A stretch of DNA of 22,102 nt from an uncultured Ruminococcus sp. (GCA_902773045.1 CACYDE010000107.1:1-22102), one strand, 5' to 3'. Positions 1 to 7,760 are shown, numbered from the stretch's first letter. Notes: generated from the letters alone by a model not told the origin. Numbers and translations are program-made.

Positions 1-95
1 CATACTGGCGTATGTCGAGGACGACAACGCAGCTATGCGCTTACCGGGACGTCGAACTTGTCTGGATATTTGTTTGGTTTGCTATAAGTGATTAA
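1..95 (+). pseudogene. 3' end of a GNAT-like acetyltransferase gene, apparently frameshifted
   Basis: The left edge has plus-strand frames open to the edge. Frame 2 reads LAYVEDDNAAMRL, then runs into an unlikely Cys/Arg-rich tail and stops at 89-91. Frame 3 continues plausibly as YRDVELVWIF and stops at 93-95. Joined, these resemble the C-terminal part of GNAT N-acetyltransferases (N-x-x-A-x-x-LY-x-x-x-GF-E), but a shift is needed near base 40 and the Gly-Phe is missing. I read it as a degraded or frameshifted gene end that converges on the mre operon. Only about 30 codons are visible, so both the family and the pseudogene call are tentative. Confidence 0.3.
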
Positions 96-115
96 TGTGC
101 GGTATTTCCTATAAT

Positions 116-159
116 AAAATCCTTCGCCCTGATCCGGTGATCGCTGAACGAAGGATTTT
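116..159. terminator. Bidirectional intrinsic terminator after mrdA
   Basis: A perfect 11-bp stem AAAATCCTTCG (116-126) / CGAAGGATTTT (149-159) encloses a 22-nt loop. A T-rich tail follows on both strands. It sits between the mrdA stop (minus strand) and the plus-strand gene end at the left edge, so it can end transcription from both sides. Confidence 0.85.
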
Positions 160-163
160 GTTT

Positions 164-2209
164 TTATCGGCTGCTTGTGTTTGAAGAAGTGTTCTTCTTT
201 GAGTTATTCTCTTTGAGTTTTCCTGTGGATTTAAAGTAAGCGTCCAGCATGGCTTTCGCCGTGTTCATGGAATAGGTACCCTTTCCCCCGTGCTCAATAA
301 CTACAGCAAGAGCAACCTCGGGCTTTTCATAGGGAGCGTATGCGATGAATGTAACGTTGTCCGAACCGATGTTTTCGGCCGTTCCGGTTTTTGCCGCGAT
401 CGGGATCTGATATTTTCCGAAAACATCTTTCGCCGTTCCCGAAACAGCAACCTGACGCATACCCTCTTTGACGATCTTCATGTTCTCTGTTGAAATACCC
501 ACTGTTTCAACAACTTCTGGTTCCTTTGAGTTGTCGAGGATAATTTCCTGTCCGGTAAAATCGGTGATCTTGTCGACAAAGTGAGTTCTGAGTCTTACTC
601 CGTCATTTGCGATCGTTGCGGCGTAGGTGGCAAGCTGGATCGGAGTGAAAGCGTTGTCGGACTGACCGATCGCTGCCTGACAGGTGTTTCCTTCATACCA
701 AACGGTGGAATCACGTCCGGCAAGGATACCGGTGCTTTCGTAGATCTCTATTCCCGTATGGACTCCGAGACCGAATTTTTCCGCGTAATAGTCCATCGCG
801 TTTATCCCGAGCTGTCTTCCGACATCGGCAAAGAAGTAGTTGCACGAATCGCGGAGAGCATCGGTTACAGTTTCGTTAGAATGATATCCCATACAGCGTA
901 TAATATCGTTTTTATAGAAATCATAATTCTGGCTGCAAAATATTGTTGAGCTTTCGGCGATAACGCCCTCTTCAAGAGCCGCAGCCGCAACGCAGGGCTT
1001 GAATGTCGATCCTATTATAAAATTACCGGTCAGAGAGCGGTCAAAAAGAGGAAGAGTGTCGTCACCCATAAGCTGCCGATAATATTTTTCATCGGTATTG
1101 TATTTCTGAAGATCGTAACCGGGATAACTGGAACATGCGAGAACCGAGAAATCTTTAAGGTCGATCATTACGGCAGCTCCTGCGATACAGTCGGGATAGT
1201 ATGCTGCCGCCGCCTGAACATTTTTTGCAAGCGCTTCATTGGTCGCTTTCTGAAGATTCGAATCTATTGTGAGATAAACCGAGTTTCCCGGAACCGCCTT
1301 GACGGTTTCCGTTTCTTCAACTATAGTTCCGTCGGAGGTCTTGGTGACTCTTTTTTCACCTTTAGTTCCTCGGAGATATTCTTCCATAGCCCCTTCGATC
1401 CCGCTTTTTCCTATCTTGTCATCGAGTCCGTAGCCTTTATCTTTCAGATCGTTGTACTCCGCCTGGGAAATAGCTCCGACCGAACCGAGAAGATGGGGCG
1501 AAAGATCGCCGTTGCTGCAATATCGAAGAAATGTGCTGCCGCATTCAACTCCCGGAAAGCCCTGAGAGTTTTCGAGAACGATAGCTACCATATCGCGGCT
1601 GATATTTTCGGCAAATTTATACGGAGTTGAATTGTTGTAGCCGCAGAACTCCATGTTGTATCTTACACTGACTATATCTCTGAATTTTTCTTTCGTATAT
1701 TTTGTTTCGTCAAGCTCAAACCTTTCCGAGAATGCCGCCATGCAGTCCTCGGCAGTTGCGTACTTGTTCATATTGAGCATAGCCTTGCTTCGGATATAAT
1801 CTATGGTATCATCGTTGTTATCTTCAAACTGATAGCTGCCGTTTGAATCAATATAGATCGGAAGCGCGTCTATCCATTCCTCATGGCGAAGCTTCATGAG
1901 ATCAATGAGCTTGTCTATAATATCGTTTTCGGTATTTTTTTTCATGTAAAGCTTATTGAAAAGTATCATGTAGCCTGCGTCATTGACGACCAGCTCTTTT
2001 CCGCTGCGGTCGAGGATCTCTCCGCGGCTTGCTTCGGTTGTCATTGTGTAGGAAGCTGCCGAGAGGACGTCTTCCTGATACTCGCTGCTTTCTATTATCT
2101 GCCACGAAAAAAGTCTTACAACAAAGGCGGCAAAAATCAGAATGGTGAAGAAAGCACAAAACGCAGCGCGAATTCCGCTGTTTGTGGGTTTTATTTCCGC
2201 CCTTTTCAT
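164..2209 (-). CDS. mrdA: Penicillin-binding protein 2, elongasome transpeptidase
   Basis: Class B PBP of 681 aa that cross-links peptidoglycan during side-wall growth together with MreBCD and a SEDS partner (RodA, not in this window). Residues 15-36 form the single N-terminal membrane anchor. The dimerisation segment starts at SRGEILDRSG (61-70). The transpeptidase domain carries S401-x-x-K404 (nucleophile serine), S455-C-N457 and K607-T-G. The length is typical for the family once an insert of about 100 residues in the N-terminal domain (about 100-200) is allowed for. The C-terminal tail is Asn/Ser/Lys-rich. The start is set by AAGGAAA just upstream of the ATG. It is the last gene of mreB-mreC-mreD-mrdA, 25 nt after mreD, and ends at a strong terminator. 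Confidence 0.95.
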   Translation of the reverse strand: MKRAEIKPTNSGIRAAFCAFFTILIFAAFVVRLFSWQIIESSEYQEDVLSAASYTMTTEASRGEILDRSGKELVVNDAGYMILFNKLYMKKNTENDIIDKLIDLMKLRHEEWIDALPIYIDSNGSYQFEDNNDDTIDYIRSKAMLNMNKYATAEDCMAAFSERFELDETKYTKEKFRDIVSVRYNMEFCGYNNSTPYKFAENISRDMVAIVLENSQGFPGVECGSTFLRYCSNGDLSPHLLGSVGAISQAEYNDLKDKGYGLDDKIGKSGIEGAMEEYLRGTKGEKRVTKTSDGTIVEETETVKAVPGNSVYLTIDSNLQKATNEALAKNVQAAAAYYPDCIAGAAVMIDLKDFSVLACSSYPGYDLQKYNTDEKYYRQLMGDDTLPLFDRSLTGNFIIGSTFKPCVAAAALEEGVIAESSTIFCSQNYDFYKNDIIRCMGYHSNETVTDALRDSCNYFFADVGRQLGINAMDYYAEKFGLGVHTGIEIYESTGILAGRDSTVWYEGNTCQAAIGQSDNAFTPIQLATYAATIANDGVRLRTHFVDKITDFTGQEIILDNSKEPEVVETVGISTENMKIVKEGMRQVAVSGTAKDVFGKYQIPIAAKTGTAENIGSDNVTFIAYAPYEKPEVALAVVIEHGGKGTYSMNTAKAMLDAYFKSTGKLKENNSKKNTSSNTSSR

Positions 2210-2234
2210 ACTGTTTCCTTTCTGAATGAATAAT

Positions 2235-2828
2235 TTAATTGTTCAGCTGCTTAGCGCGTCTTCGGCTTGCGCTTGAACGGCTTGAGCGCGGAACACGTTT
2301 TTTTCTGTGTACACGAATTTTTCTCTTTTCTTTTCTGAAAGTTTTCGAAACTGCCATCGTTATCACGTAGATAAACGGCGTTGCAGCCCATGTATACAAC
2401 ATTCTCGGGATATAATGAGTAAGATACATCTCCCACGCGCCGTCATAGCTTTTTATGTAATAAAAAACAAAGAATTTCAGAGAAATCACGGCGGCGCTTG
2501 AAACGGCGCTGTAGATCAGAACGAGATATATGTTGTTTTTTATATATTTGTCATTCCAGCTTGATTCGTAGTAGCACACCGTTCCGAGAATTATGGACGT
2601 CAGTCCCATGATCCCGCCGGTTCCCACGTCGATCACAAGACCGCAGAAGATCCCGAAGAAAAGCGAAAAAAGCGGAAGCTCAAACGCCGCCGCCGAAACC
2701 GCCGCCGAAACAAGAAGCAGGGGCTTTGCGAGATATATTTCCGGGATAAGATCGGGAGTTCCCTCGATAATAAAAAGCAGAAAAATTTCCGCCGTGTAGA
2801 GAAAATATCTGTAGTATTTTCTTTTTAT
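2235..2828 (-). CDS. mreD: MreD, membrane protein of the elongasome, with probable AUA start
   Basis: MreD is a polytopic membrane protein linking MreC and MreB to the wall synthases. The conserved core motif reads GLVIDVGTGGIMGLT (about residues 63-77). Hydrophobic helices lie near residues 10-21, 36-49, 53-66, 72-84, 99-122 and 142-160. The first in-frame ATG, GTG or TTG is the GTG at 2636, but starting there would remove the first helices. The open frame extends upstream with typical MreD sequence, IKRKYYRYFLYTAEIF. The only start-like codon with a good ribosome site is ATA at 2828-2826, 7 nt after GGAGGTG and overlapping the mreC TAA stop as ATAA. From there the protein is 197 aa. Residues 162-197 form a very basic Arg/Lys/Ser tail not expected in MreD. 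Confidence 0.85.
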   Translation of the reverse strand: MKRKYYRYFLYTAEIFLLFIIEGTPDLIPEIYLAKPLLLVSAAVSAAAFELPLFSLFFGIFCGLVIDVGTGGIMGLTSIILGTVCYYESSWNDKYIKNNIYLVLIYSAVSSAAVISLKFFVFYYIKSYDGAWEMYLTHYIPRMLYTWAATPFIYVITMAVSKTFRKEKRKIRVHRKKRVPRSSRSSASRRRAKQLNN

Positions 2829-3724
2829 TTTAACGCACCTCCATCAGAGGAGTCGCTGTCGGAAGAATCCTTTTCGGACGATGAGTCTGTGTCGGAAGCT
2901 TCCTCTACGATCCCTTGTCCCTCAAAGGAAGTGATAACAACAACATCACCTACATTTTTCAGATCTTCATAAGGCTCGATAACCGCGTAAGGCGTAGTGT
3001 CGTATTGGTCATAGTCAAGTTTTGTGACTTTTCCGATCACGATATCCTCGGGGTAAACTCCCCCTACGCCGGTAGTGATAACGATCTCGCCCGGTTTTAT
3101 TTTGTTGTCGGCTGAGATCACGGAAAGTATCAGAAGTCCGTCGTCGCTGAAAGAGGAGCTTCCCGTTGCGATTCCGCTGTCGCGTGTTTTCTGATCCATC
3201 GCTCCGACTTTTGCCTCGGGCGAAAGAAGAGTGGTAACTTTGCTTGTTGTGACGCTGACTTCGCTGATCCAGCCGACGAGTCCCTTGTCAGTTATTACGG
3301 GGTCATTGACTTTAACGTCGTCTCTGCTTCCCTTATCGATAGTGAAACCGTAAAAATCATCGTTCGGGTCTCGTCTGATAACGGTTGCAACGGCAATTCC
3401 GTAATCGGGATTGTCGTCTTTTATTCCGTAGTATTTTCTGAGAATCTCGTTTTCTTTTTTCAGATCGTCATAGTCAATGACCTGACTTACGAGATCCCTG
3501 ATCTCATCTTTTAATTCGCTGTTTTCTTTGAGAAGTTCTTCATGTGTTTTTTTATTTCCGTCGGTTTCGGTGAGAGCCGCGGTCGTCTGCTGAAAAGGTG
3601 AAGCTATCCACGTATAAAAATCAACGAAAATATTCTTTCCGATAGCGGCGGTGACGGCTGCAACAACTCCGAGGACAACGATCGCTGTAGTAAAAACTTT
3701 TTTAAAATTACTGTGTTCTTTCAT
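2825..3724 (-). CDS. mreC: MreC, rod-shape scaffold protein
   Basis: MreC is a bitopic membrane protein that binds PBP2 and organises the elongasome outside the membrane. The N-terminus (KEHSNFKKVF) is cytoplasmic, followed by one membrane helix at about residues 11-30. A coiled coil runs over about 52-92 (repeated KEN/ELK/EIL units). The beta-rich MreC core follows, with GLVGWISEV, and a Ser/Asp-rich acidic tail ends the protein. I chose the ATG at 3724 because AGAGG lies about 9-10 nt upstream. A GTG at 3748 overlapping the mreB stop would add 8 residues but has no better ribosome site. The gene follows mreB by about 20 nt and overlaps mreD. Confidence 0.93.
   Translation of the reverse strand: MKEHSNFKKVFTTAIVVLGVVAAVTAAIGKNIFVDFYTWIASPFQQTTAALTETDGNKKTHEELLKENSELKDEIRDLVSQVIDYDDLKKENEILRKYYGIKDDNPDYGIAVATVIRRDPNDDFYGFTIDKGSRDDVKVNDPVITDKGLVGWISEVSVTTSKVTTLLSPEAKVGAMDQKTRDSGIATGSSSFSDDGLLILSVISADNKIKPGEIVITTGVGGVYPEDIVIGKVTKLDYDQYDTTPYAVIEPYEDLKNVGDVVVITSFEGQGIVEEASDTDSSSEKDSSDSDSSDGGALK
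2836..2842 (-). promoter_or_regulatory. Shine-Dalgarno site that fixes the mreD start
   Basis: GGAGGTG lies inside the end of mreC and is spaced 7 nt from the ATA at 2828. No ATG, GTG or TTG lies in the mreD frame between the upstream in-frame stop and the GTG at 2636. This site therefore points to AUA initiation, probably coupled to termination of mreC. Confidence 0.7.
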
Positions 3725-3744
3725 TCCAAAATTACCTCTCGGAA

Positions 3745-4749
3745 TCACTCATAATCGCCGAAGTAGTCTTTATCCTTCGACATCTCAAGCCTTTTTCCGG
3801 TTCCCACAGCAACGCAGTCCAGCGGATTTTCCGCAACATAAACGGGAATGTTTGCTTCCTGAGAAATAAGCTTGTCAAGTCCTCTGATAAGTGCGCCGCC
3901 TCCGGTCAAAGTGATTCCGTGGTCGAGAATATCCGCGCAAAGCTCGGGGGGCGTCTGTTCGAGAGTCTGACGGATAGCTTCGATGATCGTCGCAAATGAA
4001 TCCGTGAGAGCTTCACGGATCTCTTCGGGAGTTATCGAAAGATCAAGCGGCATACCGTCCGCAAGGTTTCTTCCTCTGATTTCAATGGGTTCTTCGTTTT
4101 CGTAAGGAAACGCCGAGCCGATAAGTATTTTTATATCCTCCGCAGTTCTTTCACCGATCGAGAGATTATGATTTTTCTTGACATAAGCAATTATCGCTTC
4201 ATCAAATTTATCTCCTGCCACTCTGACCGAACAGGAATGAACGATATCTCCATAGCTGATAACAGCGACTTCGCTTGTTCCTCCGCCGATGTCAACGACC
4301 ATTGAACCGACCGGTTCAAAAACGGGCAGTCCCGCGCCGAGAGCAGCAGCCATAGGTTCTTCCATGAGTTCAATATTTCTTCCGCCCGCCTGTTCCGCAG
4401 CGTCTTCGACGGCGCGCCTTTCAACCTCGGTGACACCGGAAGGAAGCGCGATCACGATCTTTGGGTGACTGAAAAGACCGGAGTGAGCAGTGTTTCTGAT
4501 AAACCTTTCAAGCATGGTCGCGGTGATGTCAAAATCTGCGATAACCCCGTCTTTAAGCGGTCGAACCGCAACGATTGACCCCGGAGTGCGTCCGAGCATT
4601 TCTTTCGCCTGAGTTCCGACGGCGAGAACATCATCGTTTCTCATATCAACTGCAACGACCGACGGCTCGCGCATTACAATTCCTTTATTTTTTATATAGA
4701 CAAGGGTATTTGCCGTTCCCAGATCTATTCCGATATCTCTTGTGAACAT
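3745..4749 (-). CDS. mreB: MreB, actin-like cell-shape protein
   Basis: Actin-family ATPase of 334 aa that forms membrane-associated filaments directing lateral wall synthesis. All nucleotide-site motifs are intact: phosphate-1 DIGIDLGTANTLV (5-17), phosphate-2 DIGGGTSEVAVI (153-164) and adenosine motif GITLTGGGALIRGL (278-291). The segment GIVMREPSVVAVD (23-35) is also typical. AAGGAAG stands about 11 nt before the ATG. It is the first gene of the leftward mreBCD-mrdA operon, with a good promoter at 4890-4918. The four-residue end GDYE overlaps the alternative GTG start of mreC. Confidence 0.97.
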   Translation of the reverse strand: MFTRDIGIDLGTANTLVYIKNKGIVMREPSVVAVDMRNDDVLAVGTQAKEMLGRTPGSIVAVRPLKDGVIADFDITATMLERFIRNTAHSGLFSHPKIVIALPSGVTEVERRAVEDAAEQAGGRNIELMEEPMAAALGAGLPVFEPVGSMVVDIGGGTSEVAVISYGDIVHSCSVRVAGDKFDEAIIAYVKKNHNLSIGERTAEDIKILIGSAFPYENEEPIEIRGRNLADGMPLDLSITPEEIREALTDSFATIIEAIRQTLEQTPPELCADILDHGITLTGGGALIRGLDKLISQEANIPVYVAENPLDCVAVGTGKRLEMSKDKDYFGDYE

Positions 4750-4889
4750 AATTTATATATCTTCCTTTCACGAGGCATAATAAAGTAAATGAAACAAAAA
4801 TAACAGCTTTTTGTTTTCGTTATCAAAAATTCAAACATATAAGCCAAAAGATTACATCCATGTTTTTAAAAAATTACATTTATGTATCT

Positions 4890-4918
4890 ATTATAAACTA
4901 AATCTTCATATAGTACAA
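4890..4918 (-). promoter_or_regulatory. Sigma-A promoter of the mreBCD-mrdA operon
   Basis: On the minus strand the site reads TTGTAC, 17 nt, TATAAT. The start point should lie near 4883, giving a 5' leader of about 130 nt that is AT-rich with no obvious strong hairpin. Confidence 0.75.
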
Positions 4919-4945
4919 GACTTTAGGAAAAAATTTTTTTACAAC

Positions 4946-4975
4946 TTGAAAGGAAAGCATATTTGTCAGTATAAT
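4946..4975 (+). promoter_or_regulatory. Sigma-A promoter driving a plus-strand ncRNA
   Basis: TTGAAA, 18 nt, TATAAT, with transcription expected to begin at about 4981-4983. It points away from mreB, back-to-back with the mreB promoter. The only thing downstream before the terminator at 5198-5228 is the repeat-containing non-coding segment. Confidence 0.7.
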
Positions 4976-5004
4976 TGACCGAACCGGTAACACCGGACGA
5001 AAAT

Positions 5005-5179
5005 CGCACACCAACTTTTTGGGTTAGGCGACTTTACCGCCTGCGTCAAAATTTGTCCCTAAAGAGAGGTCAACGAACCGGCAACGGTGGGCAACGCCCG
5101 CAGGAAATACGCACACCGGCATTTTGAGTTAGGTGACTTTACCGCCTGCGTCAGAATTTGTCCCTTAAGAGAGGTCAAC
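5005..5179 (+). repeat. Two direct repeats of 70 nt, period 105 nt
   Basis: Copy 1 is 5005-5074 and copy 2 is 5110-5179. They align without gaps at 63 of 70 positions. The invariant core includes GACTTTACCGCCTGCGTCA and AAGAGAGGTCAAC. The spacer between them holds two hairpins. Two copies with structured content suggest a duplicated RNA domain rather than a CRISPR or transposon end. Confidence 0.9.
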
Positions 5180-5197
5180 TAACCTGAAAGTTATGCA

Positions 5198-5228
5198 AAA
5201 AATCCCGATGACAAGCACCGGGATTTTT
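5198..5228. terminator. Bidirectional terminator between the ncRNA and pilC
   Basis: A 10-bp perfect stem AAAAATCCCG (5198-5207) / CGGGATTTTT (5219-5228) has an 11-nt loop and T-runs on both strands. It can end the plus-strand ncRNA and the leftward pilT-pilC transcript, whose last stop is at 5254. Confidence 0.9.
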
Positions 5229-5253
5229 ATTTTGAGTTTTATTAGTATAAATA

Positions 5254-6513
5254 TTACTGCGAAGATTCTGCAACAACACCATACATACCGAACATCGGCA
5301 TTACGATGGAAACAGCAACTACACCTACGATACCTGCAACGATGATCGTCATTACAGGTGTCATAGCGTCTGTCAATCTCTTCGTAGACTCATCGGCCTG
5401 CTCCTGATAGAGGTCAGCCATCTTATGCATTGAATCGGAAAACATACCTGATTCCTCACCTACACGTACCATTGATACGAGAATGGAATCAAATACATCG
5501 TAGTGGCTCATGGAAACATTGATCGGCGTACCGATTTTAACGTCTTCAATAACCTGGCTCAAACAATCTTTGATGTAGAGATTTGATACAACGTCTCTCG
5601 AAAGTTCAAGCGCTTTAAGAATACTAACGCCGGCGTCGGTCAGCGTAGCCATGATATTACAGAAACGAGCGATATATGTATTGCTGAGAACCGGTCCGAC
5701 GATCGGGATCTTCAAAAGATGCTCGTTGAGCCACATTGCGAATGAATCGTTATATTTGAGAAGCGATCTGAAACCGACTACAATTCCGGCAACAATAATC
5801 GCAACAAGCCACCAATAACCGATCATGAAGTCCGAGAACGCCATTACCGCTTTTGAAATTGCCGGCAGATCGGAACCGAACGCCAAAAATACGCCTGCGA
5901 ACGAAGGCAAAACGAACATGGACATTACGATGATCATGGCAAGCGTCAAGAATATAAGGAAGATAGGATACATCATTGCACTCTTGATCTTTGCGGTCAA
6001 TGTGATTTCTCTGTGGAGAATATCGGCTGCGTTTTCAAAAGCCATATCAAGACGACCGTTGGCTTCACCGGCAGCAACAAGGCTGATTACGATTTCAGGG
6101 AAAGTCTTAAACGAACCGAGCGACTGAGAAAGCGGGACACCGTTGTAAAGCTCTGTACTTACAATGGTAAGTATTTTCTTCATCTGCTTATCGGCTTCGG
6201 TATCAAGCAAAACTTCCATAGCCATCGAAAGAGAAATACCTGATTTCATCATGATAGCCATCTGATGGAGAGTTGTAAGAACTTTCTTCTTTTGGAGAAT
6301 AACATCATGAATATCTTTTGTATTGATATCGCGCTGATACCAAGGGAGATTTTCCTGATTTCCGTCAATTGCCGAATCCTTATACTCGCTGATCTCGATA
6401 GCGGTCATGCCTCTTTCAGCCAGAATACGCTTTACATCCTCACGGCTTTCGGCAGTGACCTCACTTCTGTATTTTTTTCCTTTACCGTCAATGGCAAGAT
6501 ATGAGAATTTCAA
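5254..6513 (-). CDS. pilC: PilC, type IV pilus inner-membrane platform protein
   Basis: GspF/PilC-family platform protein of 419 aa on which the extension and retraction motors act. It has the usual two cytoplasmic T2SSF domains (about 78-200 and 281-404) and membrane helices near 182-208, 231-250 and 384-408. Family signatures include SGISLSMAMEVL (91-102) and VGEESGMFSDSM (351-362). The start codon is TTG, supported by GAGGTG 7 nt upstream; no in-frame ATG lies nearby. It begins 11 nt after the pilT stop and is the last gene of the pilT-pilC unit. Confidence 0.93.
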   Translation of the reverse strand: MKFSYLAIDGKGKKYRSEVTAESREDVKRILAERGMTAIEISEYKDSAIDGNQENLPWYQRDINTKDIHDVILQKKKVLTTLHQMAIMMKSGISLSMAMEVLLDTEADKQMKKILTIVSTELYNGVPLSQSLGSFKTFPEIVISLVAAGEANGRLDMAFENAADILHREITLTAKIKSAMMYPIFLIFLTLAMIIVMSMFVLPSFAGVFLAFGSDLPAISKAVMAFSDFMIGYWWLVAIIVAGIVVGFRSLLKYNDSFAMWLNEHLLKIPIVGPVLSNTYIARFCNIMATLTDAGVSILKALELSRDVVSNLYIKDCLSQVIEDVKIGTPINVSMSHYDVFDSILVSMVRVGEESGMFSDSMHKMADLYQEQADESTKRLTDAMTPVMTIIVAGIVGVVAVSIVMPMFGMYGVVAESSQ

Positions 6514-6524
6514 AATCCGTCACC

Positions 6525-7634
6525 TCATCTCCGATTGTTCATTGCAGCACCGCCGTAAGGTGATCTCTGACCGCCCGGCATACCCGGCTGCGGCTGATCT
6601 GCGTCACTAACCTCAAAGCTGTACTCTCTTGCGGTCTGCTGATTGATATAACCACGGTCAAGAAGCATCTGGATACTCTTGTTTCTTGTGATCATACCCA
6701 AGCCCTTACTTGTTTCAATAACCTGCTCGATCATTGAGATCTTATTCTCACGGATAAGGTTGGAAATAGCGCTGTTAACGAACATGATCTCAAACGCACC
6801 GATACGTCCGGGGATATCGCTTCTGGGGAGAAGTCTCTGCGAAACAACGCACTTCAAAGACGTTGAGATCTGACCGAGAGCCTGACGCTGCTGAGCGGCA
6901 GGGAACATATCTACAAGACGGTCTACCGTTTTCGCTGCGCCCTCTGTATGAAGCGTTGAGAAAACAAGGTGACCTGTCTCTGCTGCGGACAAGGCAATCG
7001 AAACTGACTCGAAGTCACGAATCTCACCGATCTGGATAATATCCGGGTCTTCACGAAGAACCGCACGAAGAGCTGTATGATAGGAACGGCTGTCCGGACC
7101 GATCTCTCTTTGGTTGATTACGCAGCCGATCGGACGGTGAAGATACTCAACAGGGTCCTCGATAGTAACGATATTAAGGTTTCTCTCACGGTTGATCTGA
7201 TGAACGATAGCCGCAAGCGTCGTAGATTTTCCGGAACCTGTCGGGCCGGTAACAAGCACAAGACCTTCTTTAAGTTCAAGGATCTTTGCGATCGACGCAG
7301 GAAGATTCAGTTTGTCAAGTTCGGGAGTCGTCTCGTTGATAACACGCATTACGAGCGACGCGCCGTTTCTCGTTCTGAAAGCGTTTATTCTGAAACGGCT
7401 GCAGCCTTCGATGGTTGCGGCGCCGTCGACATCGCATGTTTCCATGAATGTGTCAAAACGCTCTTTGTTGAGAACCTGGCTTATCATGTATGTAACGTCC
7501 TCATCGGTCAGCGGATCGCCTTCCCAATATCTCATGGAGCCGTGAAGTCTGTAAGCAGGACAGTTTCCCGCCGACATATGGATATCGGAGCAGCCTGCTT
7601 CAACGGCTTCTTTGACCATTGCAATAAAATCCAT
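6525..7634 (-). CDS. pilT: PilT, pilus retraction ATPase
   Basis: Hexameric secretion ATPase of 369 aa that disassembles pili and powers retraction (twitching). Visible motifs are Walker A GPTGSGKST (130-138), Asp box from IVTIEDPVEYL, Walker B DIIQIGEIRD (198-207), His box ETGHLVFSTLHT (219-230), and AISNLIRE (289-296), the PilT-specific motif usually written AIRNLIRE. The N-terminal PAS-like domain (about 1-100) is short and there is no Cys4 zinc site, both as in PilT rather than PilB. The C-terminus is a Pro/Gly-rich tail. The ATG at 7634 follows a GGGGGA site by 9 nt; an upstream in-frame extension to 7703 lacks homology and a ribosome site. Confidence 0.94.
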   Translation of the reverse strand: MDFIAMVKEAVEAGCSDIHMSAGNCPAYRLHGSMRYWEGDPLTDEDVTYMISQVLNKERFDTFMETCDVDGAATIEGCSRFRINAFRTRNGASLVMRVINETTPELDKLNLPASIAKILELKEGLVLVTGPTGSGKSTTLAAIVHQINRERNLNIVTIEDPVEYLHRPIGCVINQREIGPDSRSYHTALRAVLREDPDIIQIGEIRDFESVSIALSAAETGHLVFSTLHTEGAAKTVDRLVDMFPAAQQRQALGQISTSLKCVVSQRLLPRSDIPGRIGAFEIMFVNSAISNLIRENKISMIEQVIETSKGLGMITRNKSIQMLLDRGYINQQTAREYSFEVSDADQPQPGMPGGQRSPYGGAAMNNRR

Positions 7635-7724
7635 AGTAAAAATTCCCCCATTCAGGTGATTGTTATTAACTGTGCGCCGCACAAAACGGACAGAACGACA
7701 CACAAAAGCTATAATACATCTATG

Positions 7725-7753
7725 ATTATAACATAAATCTCACGAATTTACAA
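7725..7753 (-). promoter_or_regulatory. Sigma-A promoter of pilT-pilC
   Basis: On the minus strand TTGTAA, 17 nt, TATAAT lies in the 158-nt gap between pilB and pilT, with a start point near 7718. It makes pilT-pilC a unit that can be expressed apart from pilB. Confidence 0.7.
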
Positions 7754-7760
7754 CAATAAT

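Larger units (their letters stand above)
4982..5228 (+). ncRNA. Candidate structured small RNA with two tandem repeat units
   Basis: This unit of about 247 nt has its own promoter and strong intrinsic terminator, and I see no plausible coding frame in it. Unit 1 begins with hairpin CCGGT-AAC-ACCGG (4984-4996). Unit 2 begins with ACCG-GCAA-CGGT, a GNRA tetraloop (5077-5088), then GGGC-AAC-GCCC (5089-5099). Each unit then has CGCACACC, a T-run, GTTAGG, the hairpin GGYG-actttac-CGCC, and the conserved stretch to GTCAAC. The C-G pair of that hairpin in unit 1 becomes U-G in unit 2. That change keeps the pair only if the plus strand is transcribed. GGTTAG of unit 1 (5022-5027) can also pair with CTAACC at 5179-5184. 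It matches no riboswitch or housekeeping RNA that I recognise. No gene follows in the same direction, so a cis-acting leader is unlikely. Confidence 0.65.

Noticed and set aside
2235..2636. Shorter MreD of 133 aa starting at GTG 2636
   Set aside because: It would lose the first membrane helices and cut the conserved motif, and it lacks a good ribosome site.
5005..5179. CRISPR array or transposon ends
   Set aside because: Only two copies, 70 nt long, with a structured spacer and no cas gene, target duplication or transposase.
4982..5228. Riboswitch leader of a downstream gene
   Set aside because: A strong terminator follows and the next gene, pilC, is convergent. On the opposite strand, the mreB promoter lies beyond the element, so it is not in the mreB leader.
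7077..7736. Open frame of about 219 codons on the plus strand
   Set aside because: It is antisense to pilT and its promoter region, with no ribosome site or recognisable domain.
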